A DNA stretch of 64,000 nt, from positions 2,154,501-2,218,500 of the forward strand of contig NZ_CP012184.1 of assembly GCF_001420995.1 (NCBI RefSeq), read 5' to 3'. The position numbers were made by a program, and so were the translations under genes. The notes under the pieces were generated by a model. It had not been told where the DNA came from. It was given only the letters and a program-made list of their open reading frames with translations, and did no database searches. Below are positions 33,342 through 41,403 of the stretch, piece by piece. The number at the start of each line of letters is the position of its first letter. The first letter of the stretch is position 1. The stretch comes from Pseudonocardia sp. EC080619-01. GTDB lineage: Bacteria > Actinomycetota > Actinomycetes > Mycobacteriales > Pseudonocardiaceae.

Positions 33342-34213
33342 GGCTGCCGGAGCCGTTCCGGACCACCGACGTCGACGCCGGCGGGGTCCGGATCCGGGCG
33401 GCCGTCGGCGGCGACGGCCCGCCCCTCCTGCTGCTGCACGGCTACCCCCAGACGCACCTGATCTGGCACGACGTCGCGCCGCGGCTGGCCGGGCGGTTCA
33501 CCGTCGTGGCGACCGACCTGCGCGGGTACGGCGACAGCGACAGGCCCGCGCCGGGTCCCGGCGACGCGGCGTACGCGAAACGCGCGATGGCGGGCGACCA
33601 GCTCGCCGTCATGGCCGCGCTGGGGTTCGACCGGTTCGGGGTCGCCGGGCACGACCGCGGCGGCCGGGTCGCGCACCGGCTCGCGCTCGACGCACCGGAG
33701 GCGGTGTCGGCCCTGGCGGTGCTCGACATCGTGCCGACCCGGCACGCGCTGCGGCACGCCGACGCCGACTTCGGGCACGGCTACTGGCACTGGTTCTTCC
33801 TGACCGCGCCGGCCGGGATCCCGGAACGGCTGATCGGCAACGACCCCGAGTTCTGGATCACCGCCCGGATGCGGTCCCGGCACCACGGCGGGACCCCGTT
33901 CGACCCGGCCGCCGTCGCCGAGTACGTGCGGTGCTTCGCCGACCCGGCGGCGATCGCGGCGTCGTGTGCGGACTACCGGGCGGCCGCCGGGATCGACCTC
34001 ACCCACGACGACGCCGACGCCGGCCGGCTCGTGCAGGCGCCGCTGCTCGCACTGTGGGGTGCGCACTCGTTCGTCGGGCGGACCTACGACGTGCCGGGCG
34101 TCTGGCGGGAGTACGCGCGGGACGTCGCCGGGATCCCGGTCGACGCCGACCACTACCTGCCCGAGGAGCGGCCGGAGATCGTCGCGGAGCACCTCGCGGC
34201 GTTCTTCGGCTGA
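33338..34213 (+). CDS. Alpha/beta hydrolase, fluoroacetate (haloacetate) dehalogenase-like
   Basis: 291 residues. The resemblance to fluoroacetate dehalogenases is residue-level. Nucleophile Asp106 with Arg107 and Arg110 sits in GHDRGGR. Asp130 is in AVLDIVPT, His151-Trp152 in GYWHWFF, Tyr213 in ADYRAAAG and His272 in DADHYLP. These correspond to the nucleophile, carboxylate-clamp arginines, halide pocket (His, Trp, Tyr) and base. The enzyme displaces halide from haloacetate to give glycolate. Coupled to the dehydrogenase gene by ATGA. An epoxide or other ester hydrolase is less likely given the complete halide pocket. Confidence 0.85.
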   Translation: MRLPEPFRTTDVDAGGVRIRAAVGGDGPPLLLLHGYPQTHLIWHDVAPRLAGRFTVVATDLRGYGDSDRPAPGPGDAAYAKRAMAGDQLAVMAALGFDRFGVAGHDRGGRVAHRLALDAPEAVSALAVLDIVPTRHALRHADADFGHGYWHWFFLTAPAGIPERLIGNDPEFWITARMRSRHHGGTPFDPAAVAEYVRCFADPAAIAASCADYRAAAGIDLTHDDADAGRLVQAPLLALWGAHSFVGRTYDVPGVWREYARDVAGIPVDADHYLPEERPEIVAEHLAAFFG

Positions 34214-34249
34214 GCGGTCGGGCGGGACCGGCGCGGGCTGCGCCTCGGG

Positions 34250-35191
34250 TCAGGTCGAGCCGGCCCGGTGGGCGCTCGGGGATCGGCCGAAGCGGGCGCG
34301 GAACGCCCGGCTGAACGCCGCTGGGTCCGGCATCCCCCACCGCGCGCCGACCGCCCCGACGCCGAGATGGGCCAGCTCGCGGCGGCGCAGGTCCTCCCAG
34401 GCCCCCTGCAACCGCTCCTCGCGGATCACGCCGACCACCGAGGTGTCCTCCTCCGCGAAGAGCTTGTGCAGGTAGCTGACCGAGATCGCGCAGGCCGCTG
34501 CCACCGAGGCCGGGCACAGGTCCCGGTCGGCGAGGTTCCCCCGGATATGGCCACGGGCGCGTGCCACGTGCAGGTTCTCCGGTGCGGCGGCCGGGACGTG
34601 GCTCCGGACCAGGGCGACGAACAGGTCCCCGATCGTGCGGGCGACCGCGTCCTGGCCGGCCACGGGCAGGTCGTCGGCGACGGCGCGGTCCAGCGAGGAC
34701 AGCAGCGGGGGCAGCATCGCACCGACCCCGCGCCGGCCGTCGAAGGTGACGGCGGTGGCCGCGGACATCTCCGCGGCGGAGAGCGGCAGCCGGCTCTTCG
34801 GGTGCAGGCACACCGAGTACTCGAAGCTGTCGGAGGTCACGAAGCTGAACGGGCGGCTGCTGTCGTAGATCACGAACTCGCCCGGGCCGATCACGGTCTC
34901 CCGCCCGTCCTGCACGACGAGCGTCCGGCCGCGGCGGGCCAGCGCGATCTGCAGGTAGTCCTCGTCGGCGGCGCGGACCTGCCGCTCGGTGCGCACGAAC
35001 CGGTGCGGCACCGACGAGATACGACGGACGTGGGTGTCGGCGACGGTCGCGGCCGTCACCCGGCCCGCGACGAGGCCGCGCCCGGCCGGCCGCACGTCGA
35101 GCGCGACGAACTGGTCGCAGACGGTGGACCGCCAGAAGTCCAGGCGGTCGCACTCGGCCACGGTGGTGGTGTCGATCGTGACCAGGGCCAT
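34250..35191 (-). CDS. AraC family transcriptional regulator
   Basis: 313 residues. The N-terminal AraC-binding-like domain (about 20-190, with FVIYDSSRPFSF) precedes two helix-turn-helices (about 210-310: ASVAAACAISVSYLHKLFAEEDTSVVGVIREERL and GVGAVGARWGMPDPAAFSRAFRARFGRSP). The start at MALVTIDTT was chosen by domain limits. It lies downstream of, and co-directional with, the CBS and reductase genes, so it may be their regulator or simply a neighbour. It is convergent with the dehalogenase-like gene. Confidence 0.92.
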   Translation of the reverse strand: MALVTIDTTTVAECDRLDFWRSTVCDQFVALDVRPAGRGLVAGRVTAATVADTHVRRISSVPHRFVRTERQVRAADEDYLQIALARRGRTLVVQDGRETVIGPGEFVIYDSSRPFSFVTSDSFEYSVCLHPKSRLPLSAAEMSAATAVTFDGRRGVGAMLPPLLSSLDRAVADDLPVAGQDAVARTIGDLFVALVRSHVPAAAPENLHVARARGHIRGNLADRDLCPASVAAACAISVSYLHKLFAEEDTSVVGVIREERLQGAWEDLRRRELAHLGVGAVGARWGMPDPAAFSRAFRARFGRSPSAHRAGST

Positions 35192-35246
35192 ACCGCAGCG
35201 TGACACGCGCAGGTCACGCGCGCATTGCCCGGATGTTCGCGGTCGA

Positions 35247-35681
35247 TCACCGGTGCCGGTCGGCGGCCCGGGCCCGCACGCCGGCGTCGGAGCAGAAGCC
35301 CGCGCCGGAACGCTTGAGGCACAACAACCCGAGCAGCCGGCCGTCGTCGTCGACGACGGCGAGGCGGCGCCGCCGCGCCGCGCGCATCGCGTCCCGGGCG
35401 TCGCCGAGCGGTGTCCCGGGAGCGGCCGTGCGGCCCCGGGTCGTCCCAAGCCACCGCACCGGTGCCGCGGGCGGCCGGCCGATGAGGTCGCCGCGCTCGA
35501 CCACGGCGAGCAGGGTCCCGCGGTCGACGACGAGCAGGGCGTGCACGTGGTCGTTCCGGAACGCCTCCCGGGCCTGGTGCACCGTGGTCGTGCGGGAGCA
35601 GGTCCGCGGGAACCGGAGCATCGCCCCGGCGACGTCCACCGGCACGGCACCGGCACGGCCCGTGGCGGGTGCGGTGGTCAT
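35247..35681 (-). CDS. CBS-domain pair protein
   Basis: 144 residues with two CBS motifs (about 17-72 and 83-125): VHALLVVDRGTLLAVVERGDLIG and RRLAVVDDDGRLLGLLCLKR. Tandem CBS pairs bind adenosyl ligands and sense energy or redox state. It has no enzyme domain, so it probably acts as a stand-alone sensor. It starts 10 bases after the ferredoxin reductase stop and is likely co-transcribed. The C-terminal tail is Arg-rich and holds an isolated Cys. Confidence 0.85.
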   Translation of the reverse strand: MTTAPATGRAGAVPVDVAGAMLRFPRTCSRTTTVHQAREAFRNDHVHALLVVDRGTLLAVVERGDLIGRPPAAPVRWLGTTRGRTAAPGTPLGDARDAMRAARRRRLAVVDDDGRLLGLLCLKRSGAGFCSDAGVRARAADRHR

Positions 35682-35691
35682 CCGGGTCCTC

Positions 35692-36666
35692 TCAGGCGGC
35701 GTCGCTGGAGTGACCGGGGACGACCGGCAGGCCGGGCCGGACCAGCGGGACGAGGTTGTTGACGGCCAGCGCCGCCTCCCCGAACCCGACCGAGATCAGC
35801 CGCACCTTGCCGTCGAAGTCGGTGATGTCACCGGCGGCGAACACCCGGGGCAGGTTCGTCCGCATCGACCGGTCGACGGCGATGTTCCGCCGGTTCAGCC
35901 CGATCCCCCAGGACGACAGGGCCGTCAGGTCCGCCCTGAACCCGAGCGCGGCGACGATCTCGTCGGTGGGCAGGGTCAGCACACCGTCCGGGCCCCGCAG
36001 GTCGACCTCGGCGACGCGGTCGCCGCCGCGCACGTCGAGCACCTCGTACGGGGTCAGGATCCGCACCCCGGACGCCCGCAGGCCGGTCACGCTGCGCTCG
36101 TGCGCGCGGAACGCGTCGCGGCGGTGCACGAGCGTGACCGAGGACGCGACGGGTTCCAGGCACAGCGCCCAGTCGACGGCCGAGTCACCGCCCCCGACCA
36201 CGAGGACGTCCTTCCCGGCGAGCTCGGCCGGACGCGGAACGGCGTAGCGCAGGCCGCGTCCGGCGTACTCGTCGCCCGCGGGGAGCGGGCGCGGGGTGAA
36301 CCGCCCCATCCCGCCGGTGATCAGCAGCGCCCCGGCCCGGATCCGGGCGCCCCGGTCGGTGGTGACGGCGACGCCGTCCGGGAGCTGTTCGAGCTGCGTG
36401 GCGTCGTGCCCGAGCAGGTAGGTCGGCCCGCCGGGCGCGGCCTGCTCGACGAGCGAGTCGACCAGGTCCTGGGCCCGCACCCGGGGGAAGCCGGCGACGT
36501 CGAACACCGGCTTCTCCGGGTAGAGCACCGACATCTGCCCGCCCAGCTGGTCGAGCGCGTCGACCACGACGACGGACAGGCCGCGGAACCCGGCGTAGTA
36601 GGTGGCGTACAGCCCGGCCGGTCCCGCTCCGACGACGACGAGATCGGCCTGCAGGTCCCGGCTCAC
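35692..36666 (-). CDS. Ferredoxin-NADP+ reductase, thioredoxin-reductase-like (two-domain FAD/NADPH)
   Basis: 324 residues. FAD motif VVGAGPAGLYATYYAGFRG, quinone-like LGGQMSVLYPEKPVFDVAGFP, NADPH motif VLVVGGGDSAVDWAL and C-terminal FAD motif FAAGDITDFDGKVRLISVGFGEAALA. It lacks the redox CxxC of thioredoxin reductase, which is the hallmark of bacterial TrxR-like FNR. It would pass electrons between NADPH and the ferredoxin encoded just upstream. GTG start overlaps the ferredoxin stop, so coupling is tight, although the ferredoxin reading frame is broken. Confidence 0.92.
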   Translation of the reverse strand: MSRDLQADLVVVGAGPAGLYATYYAGFRGLSVVVVDALDQLGGQMSVLYPEKPVFDVAGFPRVRAQDLVDSLVEQAAPGGPTYLLGHDATQLEQLPDGVAVTTDRGARIRAGALLITGGMGRFTPRPLPAGDEYAGRGLRYAVPRPAELAGKDVLVVGGGDSAVDWALCLEPVASSVTLVHRRDAFRAHERSVTGLRASGVRILTPYEVLDVRGGDRVAEVDLRGPDGVLTLPTDEIVAALGFRADLTALSSWGIGLNRRNIAVDRSMRTNLPRVFAAGDITDFDGKVRLISVGFGEAALAVNNLVPLVRPGLPVVPGHSSDAA

Positions 36667-36978
36667 CGGGGCCTCCGCTCCGCGACCAGCGGGTGGTCCT
36701 CCCCGACCGGGTCGGCGTCCTCGCCGCCGCCGGTCAGGCCGTGCGAGCGCACGAAGACCGCGTTGGCCTCGACGAACGCCGCCTGCTCGGCGGGGACCTT
36801 GTACTCCCAGTGGATCGCCTCGCTGGGGCAGGCCGGCATGCACTTGCCGCAGTCGACGCACTCGTCGGGATGGGATGTACATCATCCGGTCGCCCGGGTA
36901 GATGCAGTCGACCGGGCACTCCTCCATGCAGGCGCGGTCCTGGACGTCGATGCAGGCCTCGGTGACGACGTACGCCAC
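36663..36978 (-). pseudogene. 7Fe ferredoxin (FdxA type) with a one-base frameshift
   Basis: From the GTG start, VAYVVTEACIDVQDRACMEECPVDC gives Cys9, Cys17, Cys21 and Cys25 of a 3Fe/4Fe ferredoxin. After YPGDRMMYI the frame breaks: one extra G within the GGG at 36872-36874. The next frame reads on as DECVDCGKCMPACPSEAIHWEYKVPAEQAAFVEANAVF, the expected second cluster and tail, to a stop overlapping the reductase start. Without the insertion the protein is 104 residues, normal for FdxA. The run of identical bases makes a sequencing error plausible. If real, the operon lacks this carrier. Confidence 0.9.
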
Positions 36979-37017
36979 GGTGGTCTCCTCTCCGGAGGGG
37001 GTGCGGCGGGGCCGGAC

Positions 37018-39165
37018 TCAGGCGATCTCGACCTCGACGAGCGTGTCCGAGAACGTGGGCGCGTTGCCCAGGTCGCCGAACACGGTGGGGTTGACGGCGG
37101 CGAGCGTGGAGCCGGCCTTGGAGTTCTTCCGCCAGCCGCCCATCGGGCTGACCACGACCCCGCGGGGCACGGTGTCCTGCAACGACGCGACGACGGTGAA
37201 CTCCCCGCGATCGTTGAACACCCGCACCGGGGCGCCGTCGGTGATCCCGCGGGAGGCGGCGTCGTCGGGGTGCACGACCAGGCTGTGCTCGTCGGCCACC
37301 CGGCGGTGGAACTCGTGGCTGCCGAAACTGGAGTTCAGGAACGCGTGCGACTTCGGGGTCAGCAGGTTCAGCGGGTAGCGGGCGGCGAGCTCCGGGTCGG
37401 CGGCGGCGGACTCGCGCGGCGGGATGTAGTGCGGCAGCGGGTCGACCGGCTGGCCGGGCTGGTGGTCGTTGCTGCCCTGCCGGAACAGCGGGACGACGAA
37501 GTTGCCGCCCGCGGCGGCAGCGGACACGAACTCGGCCTTGCCCGACGGCGTCGGGAAGCCGCCCTCGGCGTGCGGGGCGTAGGCGTCGGGCGGGGCCACG
37601 GAGAGCCGCTGCCAGCCGCGCTCCTGCAGCGACCCGACGGTGATCCCCTCCATGTGCGGGTGGGACCAGTCGAACGCCTCGGCGATCATCTCGGCGTCGG
37701 TGCGCCGGAACACCGGGTCGTCGAAACCCATCGCCGCGGCGAGCCGCCGGAACAGCTCGGTGTTGGGGACCGCCTCGCCGATCGGGTCGATCGAGCGGTG
37801 GTTGTAGGTCACGTAGAGGTGGCCCCAGGAGAACATGATGTCGTCCTGCTCGAGCTGCGTCGTGGCGGGCAGGACGATGTCGGCGTACTCCGCGGTGTCG
37901 GTCATGAACTGCTCGGACACGACCGTGAAGAGGTCCTCGCTGCGGAGCCCCTCGATCAGCCGGTCCTGGTCCGGGGTGGTGACGACCGGGTTCGAGTTGT
38001 AGACCATCAGCCCCCGGATCGGCGGGCCGGCGGGGAGGTCACCGGCGAGCGCGGCACCGAGCCGGTACTGGTTCACCACCCGGGTGCCCGGGGTGAGCAT
38101 CTCCGGGTGCATGAAGGCGCCCCAGTTCACCGGGAACGCCCACAGCGGCAGTTGCAGGATGCCGCCGCCGGGCCTGCGCCACGCCCCGACCAGGCCGGGC
38201 AGGCAGGACAGCGCGCGCACGGTCTGCCCGCCGCCGGCGTGGCGCTCGACGGCGACCCCGATCCGGATCACCGACGGCTGTGCGGTCGCGTACTCGCGGG
38301 CCAGGACCCGGATCGTCTCGGCCGGGACGCCGGTCTCGGTCTCGGCCCACTCCGGCGTGTAGCGCTCGACGCGCTCGGCGAACTCGGGGAAGCCGACCGT
38401 GTAGCGGTCGACGTAGTCCTGGTCGGTCAGCCCCTCGGCGATGATCACGTGCGCCATGGCGAGGGCGAGCGCACCGTCGGTACCGGGCCGGATCGCGATG
38501 TGCTGGTCGGCGGCGGCCGCGGTGCGGGAGCGGATCGGGTCGACGACCACGACCTTCGCGCCGTTCCTGCGCGCCTTCGCGATGTAGGGCCAGAGGTGCA
38601 GGTTGGTGCTCATGATGTTGCAGGCCCACACCAGGACGAACTTCGAGTGCACGAGGCTCTCGGGATCGACACCGGCGGTGTCGCCGATCGTCATCGCGTA
38701 GGCGGTGCAGGAGCCGGAGTCGCAGTAGGTGCGCTCGGCGACGGTGGCGCCGAGCTTCGCGAAGAACGGGTCGCCGACGTTGAGCCCGTTCAGGATGCCC
38801 TGGGTGCCCAGGTAGCTGACCGGCATGATCGCCTCGGGGCCGTGCTCGTCGGCGATCGCCCGGAACCGCGTGGCGATCTCGGCGACGGCGTCGTCCCAGG
38901 TGATCCGCTCGAAGCGGCCGCTGCCCTTCGGTCCGGTGCGGCGCATCGGGAACAGCACCCGGCCGGGGTCGTACACCCGGTCCAGGTAGTTGTTCACCTT
39001 CACGCAGAGCCCGCCGTTGGTGTACGGGTGCCCGGGGTCCCCCGCGACGTCGACGGCGCGGCCGTCGCCGTCGACCGTCACCAGCATCGCGCAGGTGTCC
39101 GGGCAGTCCTGGGGACAGGCTGCCCGGACCACCGTCGTCGCGGTCGGGTCGAACGTCGCGGTCAT
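37018..39165 (-). CDS. Molybdopterin oxidoreductase (DMSO reductase superfamily)
   Basis: 715 residues. The 4Fe-4S site is complete (Cys17, Cys21, Cys25, Cys54; CPQDCPDTC). Mo-bis-MGD binding regions follow (ITWDDAVAEIATRF, KVVVVDPIRSRTAAAADQHIAIRPGTDGALALAMAHVIIAEG, and the C-terminal barrel with GDLGNAPTFSD). The Mo ligand lies in RTYCDSGSC; Cys148, Ser150 or Ser152 are candidates. No Tat signal, so cytoplasmic. With ferredoxin and FNR following, electrons probably come from NADPH. Substrate unknown: an oxyanion, N- or S-oxide, or an organic hydroxylation. Confidence 0.88.
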   Translation of the reverse strand: MTATFDPTATTVVRAACPQDCPDTCAMLVTVDGDGRAVDVAGDPGHPYTNGGLCVKVNNYLDRVYDPGRVLFPMRRTGPKGSGRFERITWDDAVAEIATRFRAIADEHGPEAIMPVSYLGTQGILNGLNVGDPFFAKLGATVAERTYCDSGSCTAYAMTIGDTAGVDPESLVHSKFVLVWACNIMSTNLHLWPYIAKARRNGAKVVVVDPIRSRTAAAADQHIAIRPGTDGALALAMAHVIIAEGLTDQDYVDRYTVGFPEFAERVERYTPEWAETETGVPAETIRVLAREYATAQPSVIRIGVAVERHAGGGQTVRALSCLPGLVGAWRRPGGGILQLPLWAFPVNWGAFMHPEMLTPGTRVVNQYRLGAALAGDLPAGPPIRGLMVYNSNPVVTTPDQDRLIEGLRSEDLFTVVSEQFMTDTAEYADIVLPATTQLEQDDIMFSWGHLYVTYNHRSIDPIGEAVPNTELFRRLAAAMGFDDPVFRRTDAEMIAEAFDWSHPHMEGITVGSLQERGWQRLSVAPPDAYAPHAEGGFPTPSGKAEFVSAAAAGGNFVVPLFRQGSNDHQPGQPVDPLPHYIPPRESAAADPELAARYPLNLLTPKSHAFLNSSFGSHEFHRRVADEHSLVVHPDDAASRGITDGAPVRVFNDRGEFTVVASLQDTVPRGVVVSPMGGWRKNSKAGSTLAAVNPTVFGDLGNAPTFSDTLVEVEIA

Positions 39166-39288
39166 GGCAGTACCTCCGGCCTCGTGGTGGATGGCGCGTC
39201 GTCCACGAGACTGGCTGCCGGACCGGGTCCGGGTCTTGGCGTTGCGGGCAGAGCCCTTGTCGGCGGGTGCAGTACCCCCCGGTACCGC

Positions 39289-40134
39289 TCAGGCGTAGGT
39301 GTGGAACCCCCGGCCGGCCTTCTTGCCCAGCAGACCCGCCTCGACCATCCGGGCCAGGAGCGGCGGCGGCGCGTACAGCGGCTCCTTGAACTCGGCGTAC
39401 ATCGACTCCGCGACGGCCTTCACCGTGTCCAGCCCGATCAGGTCGGACAGCGCCAGCGGGCCCTGCGGGTGCGCACACCCGCGGACCAGACCCTCGTCGA
39501 TGTCCTCCGCGGTGGCGAACCCGGACTCCATCATCCGGATCGCCGAGAGCAGGAACGGCACCAGCAGGGCGTTGACCACGAACCCGGCCCGGTCCTGGCA
39601 GTCGATCGCCTTCTTGCCCAGCCCCTCCTCGACGAAGGAACGGGCGCCGGCGAGCGTGCCGTCCGACGTCATCAGGCTCGGCACCAGCTCGACCAGAGAC
39701 AGCACCGGCACCGGGTTGAAGAAGTGGATCCCGACGGCCTGGTCCGGGCGCGACGTCGCGACCGCCAGCTTCATGATCGGGATGGAGGACGTGTTGGACG
39801 CCAGGATCGCGCCCGGGTCGGTGACGACCCGGTCCAGCTCCCGGAAGACGCCCGTCTTGATCTCCTCGTCCTCGGCGATCGCCTCGACGACGAGCTCGCG
39901 GTCGGCCAGCGCGTCCAGCCCCTCGACGACCTCCAGCCGCTCCAGCACGGCGTCGGCGGACTCGATCCGGCCGCGCTTCTCCGCCCGCCGCAGCGACGAC
40001 TCCAGCCGCTCGACACCGGCCTGCACCGCGGCCGGCGACGTCTCGACGACGCGGACGTCGTACCCGGCCCGCGCGGCGACCTCCGCGATGCCGGACCCCA
40101 TCTGACCGCAGCCGACGACCCCTACCCGTTCCAC
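39289..40134 (-). CDS. 3-hydroxyacyl-CoA (3-hydroxybutyryl-CoA) dehydrogenase
   Basis: 281 residues, normal length. NAD fold VGVVGCGQMGSGIAEVAARAGYDV, catalytic region ASNTSSIPI, HFFNPVPVLSLVELVP and helical domain DRAGFVVNALLVPFLLSAI, ending KKAGRGFHTYA. It oxidises (S)-3-hydroxyacyl-CoA with NAD, or runs in reverse. Of three possible GTG codons, the one five bases after GAGGAG was taken. It precedes the molybdoenzyme by 123 bases on the same strand. Functional link is uncertain. Confidence 0.92.
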   Translation of the reverse strand: MERVGVVGCGQMGSGIAEVAARAGYDVRVVETSPAAVQAGVERLESSLRRAEKRGRIESADAVLERLEVVEGLDALADRELVVEAIAEDEEIKTGVFRELDRVVTDPGAILASNTSSIPIMKLAVATSRPDQAVGIHFFNPVPVLSLVELVPSLMTSDGTLAGARSFVEEGLGKKAIDCQDRAGFVVNALLVPFLLSAIRMMESGFATAEDIDEGLVRGCAHPQGPLALSDLIGLDTVKAVAESMYAEFKEPLYAPPPLLARMVEAGLLGKKAGRGFHTYA

Positions 40135-40189
40135 TGTCACTCCTCGTGTCGACACCGCGTCCGTCCCGACCCCATCACGGCCGGGCGCC

Positions 40190-41290
40190 TCAGCCGAGGG
40201 CGACCCCGGCGAGCCGGTCCCGCACCTGCTCGGAGAACGTCCCGCGGAACGCGGCGAACGTGACGACGCCGCTGTCCCGGAAGTCCTGCCGGGTGGGCTC
40301 GTCGAGCCCGGTCAGCACGAGCGCGGCGGACGCGACCGTGCCGTCGTCGTTGCGGGTGGCGAGCGCGGTGCTGCAGACGCCGGGCAGGTCGCCGTCGGTG
40401 ATCCCGACGGCCGCGACGCCCGCTGGCAGCCGCGCGGTCCGGGCACCCTCCAGGTGCCGGCGGGCGACCGCTCCGGCACCGGGCACGCCGAGGTCGTCGG
40501 CGGCGCACGCCCGGTGCAGGGACGCCAGGCCCCGGGCGGTGCCGCCCGGTGACCCCGCCCAGAACTCGCGGTCACCGGGGACCGCGGAGGCGTCGGCCCG
40601 GGCCGCCGCCGCCACGGCGGAGCGCTGCTCCGGCGACGACGCGTACGCCCGGCCGGCGGCGAGCGCGTCGGCCCGCCGGGTCGCCGGGTCCGGCACCCGG
40701 CCACGGGTCGCCAGCAGCGTCTCGCCGGCGTGGCAGGGCAGGTCGTGGCCGGGCAGGCCGCCGGCCGCGGCGGCCTCGGTCAGTGGGTCGTCACCGAGCG
40801 TCTCGCGCAGCAGGTCGGCGGCGGCGGGGTCACCGTGCGCGGTCAGGGCGCGGACCACGTCGTCCCAGTCCACGCTGCTCTGCGGTCCGGCGCCGAGCGC
40901 GGTGAGCGCGTTGCGGTGCGCGTCGCGGTCGGTGCCGGGTACGTACCAGCGGTCCCACTCCGCCACCGGGACCGGCGCGTCGGCCGGGAACCCGGCGGCG
41001 ACGGCGCGGGCGTAGGCGGCGAGGGGCACGACCGCGCCCGCGGCCGCGATCGGGCGCACCGTCGTGGCGCGGTGCTCGACGACGGTCCCGCGGCCGTCGT
41101 CCAGGTACAGCGACCAGCTCTCCGGTGCGGACCGGAGCCGCTCGAACAGCGGGCCCGCCGGGTCGTCCGGATCGACCGGCTCCGGCTGCACGGGACGGCC
41201 GGTGATCCGGTTGTCGGCCTCCGCCGAGCAGGCGGTCGTCCCGAGCAGGACGGCGGCGGCACCCAGCAGGGCGCGGCGGCTGATCGGCAT
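40190..41290 (-). CDS. Tat-type lipoprotein with degenerate class A beta-lactamase-like fold
   Basis: 366 residues. N-terminus ISRRALLGAAAVLLGTTAC has twin arginines and a lipobox (Cys21). The region around RPIAAAGAVVPLAAYARAV aligns with the beta-lactamase/serine hydrolase start, where Ser-x-x-Lys should be, but there is no such motif. SDN and KTG are also missing. So it is probably a non-catalytic relative, perhaps a binding or sensor protein. The assignment rests on pattern and on its place beside two true members. It could instead be an unrelated lipoprotein. Confidence 0.6.
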   Translation of the reverse strand: MPISRRALLGAAAVLLGTTACSAEADNRITGRPVQPEPVDPDDPAGPLFERLRSAPESWSLYLDDGRGTVVEHRATTVRPIAAAGAVVPLAAYARAVAAGFPADAPVPVAEWDRWYVPGTDRDAHRNALTALGAGPQSSVDWDDVVRALTAHGDPAAADLLRETLGDDPLTEAAAAGGLPGHDLPCHAGETLLATRGRVPDPATRRADALAAGRAYASSPEQRSAVAAAARADASAVPGDREFWAGSPGGTARGLASLHRACAADDLGVPGAGAVARRHLEGARTARLPAGVAAVGITDGDLPGVCSTALATRNDDGTVASAALVLTGLDEPTRQDFRDSGVVTFAAFRGTFSEQVRDRLAGVALG

Positions 41291-41403
41291 GGTGGCTCCC
41301 CCGTGCACCCGGACGGCAGCTGTCCGGAACGTCCGATGAACGTAGCGCGTGCGCATCGGTGCGCGGGTGCCGCACCGGGCGTCCCGGACTAGGTTCGGCT
41401 CAC

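Noticed and set aside
35200..40263. A 1687-codon plus-strand open frame opposite the CBS, reductase, molybdoenzyme and dehydrogenase genes
   Set aside because: It is antisense to at least four well-identified genes and has a mixed, Arg/Gly/His-rich composition with no motif. Long antisense frames arise in high-GC DNA because stop codons are rare.
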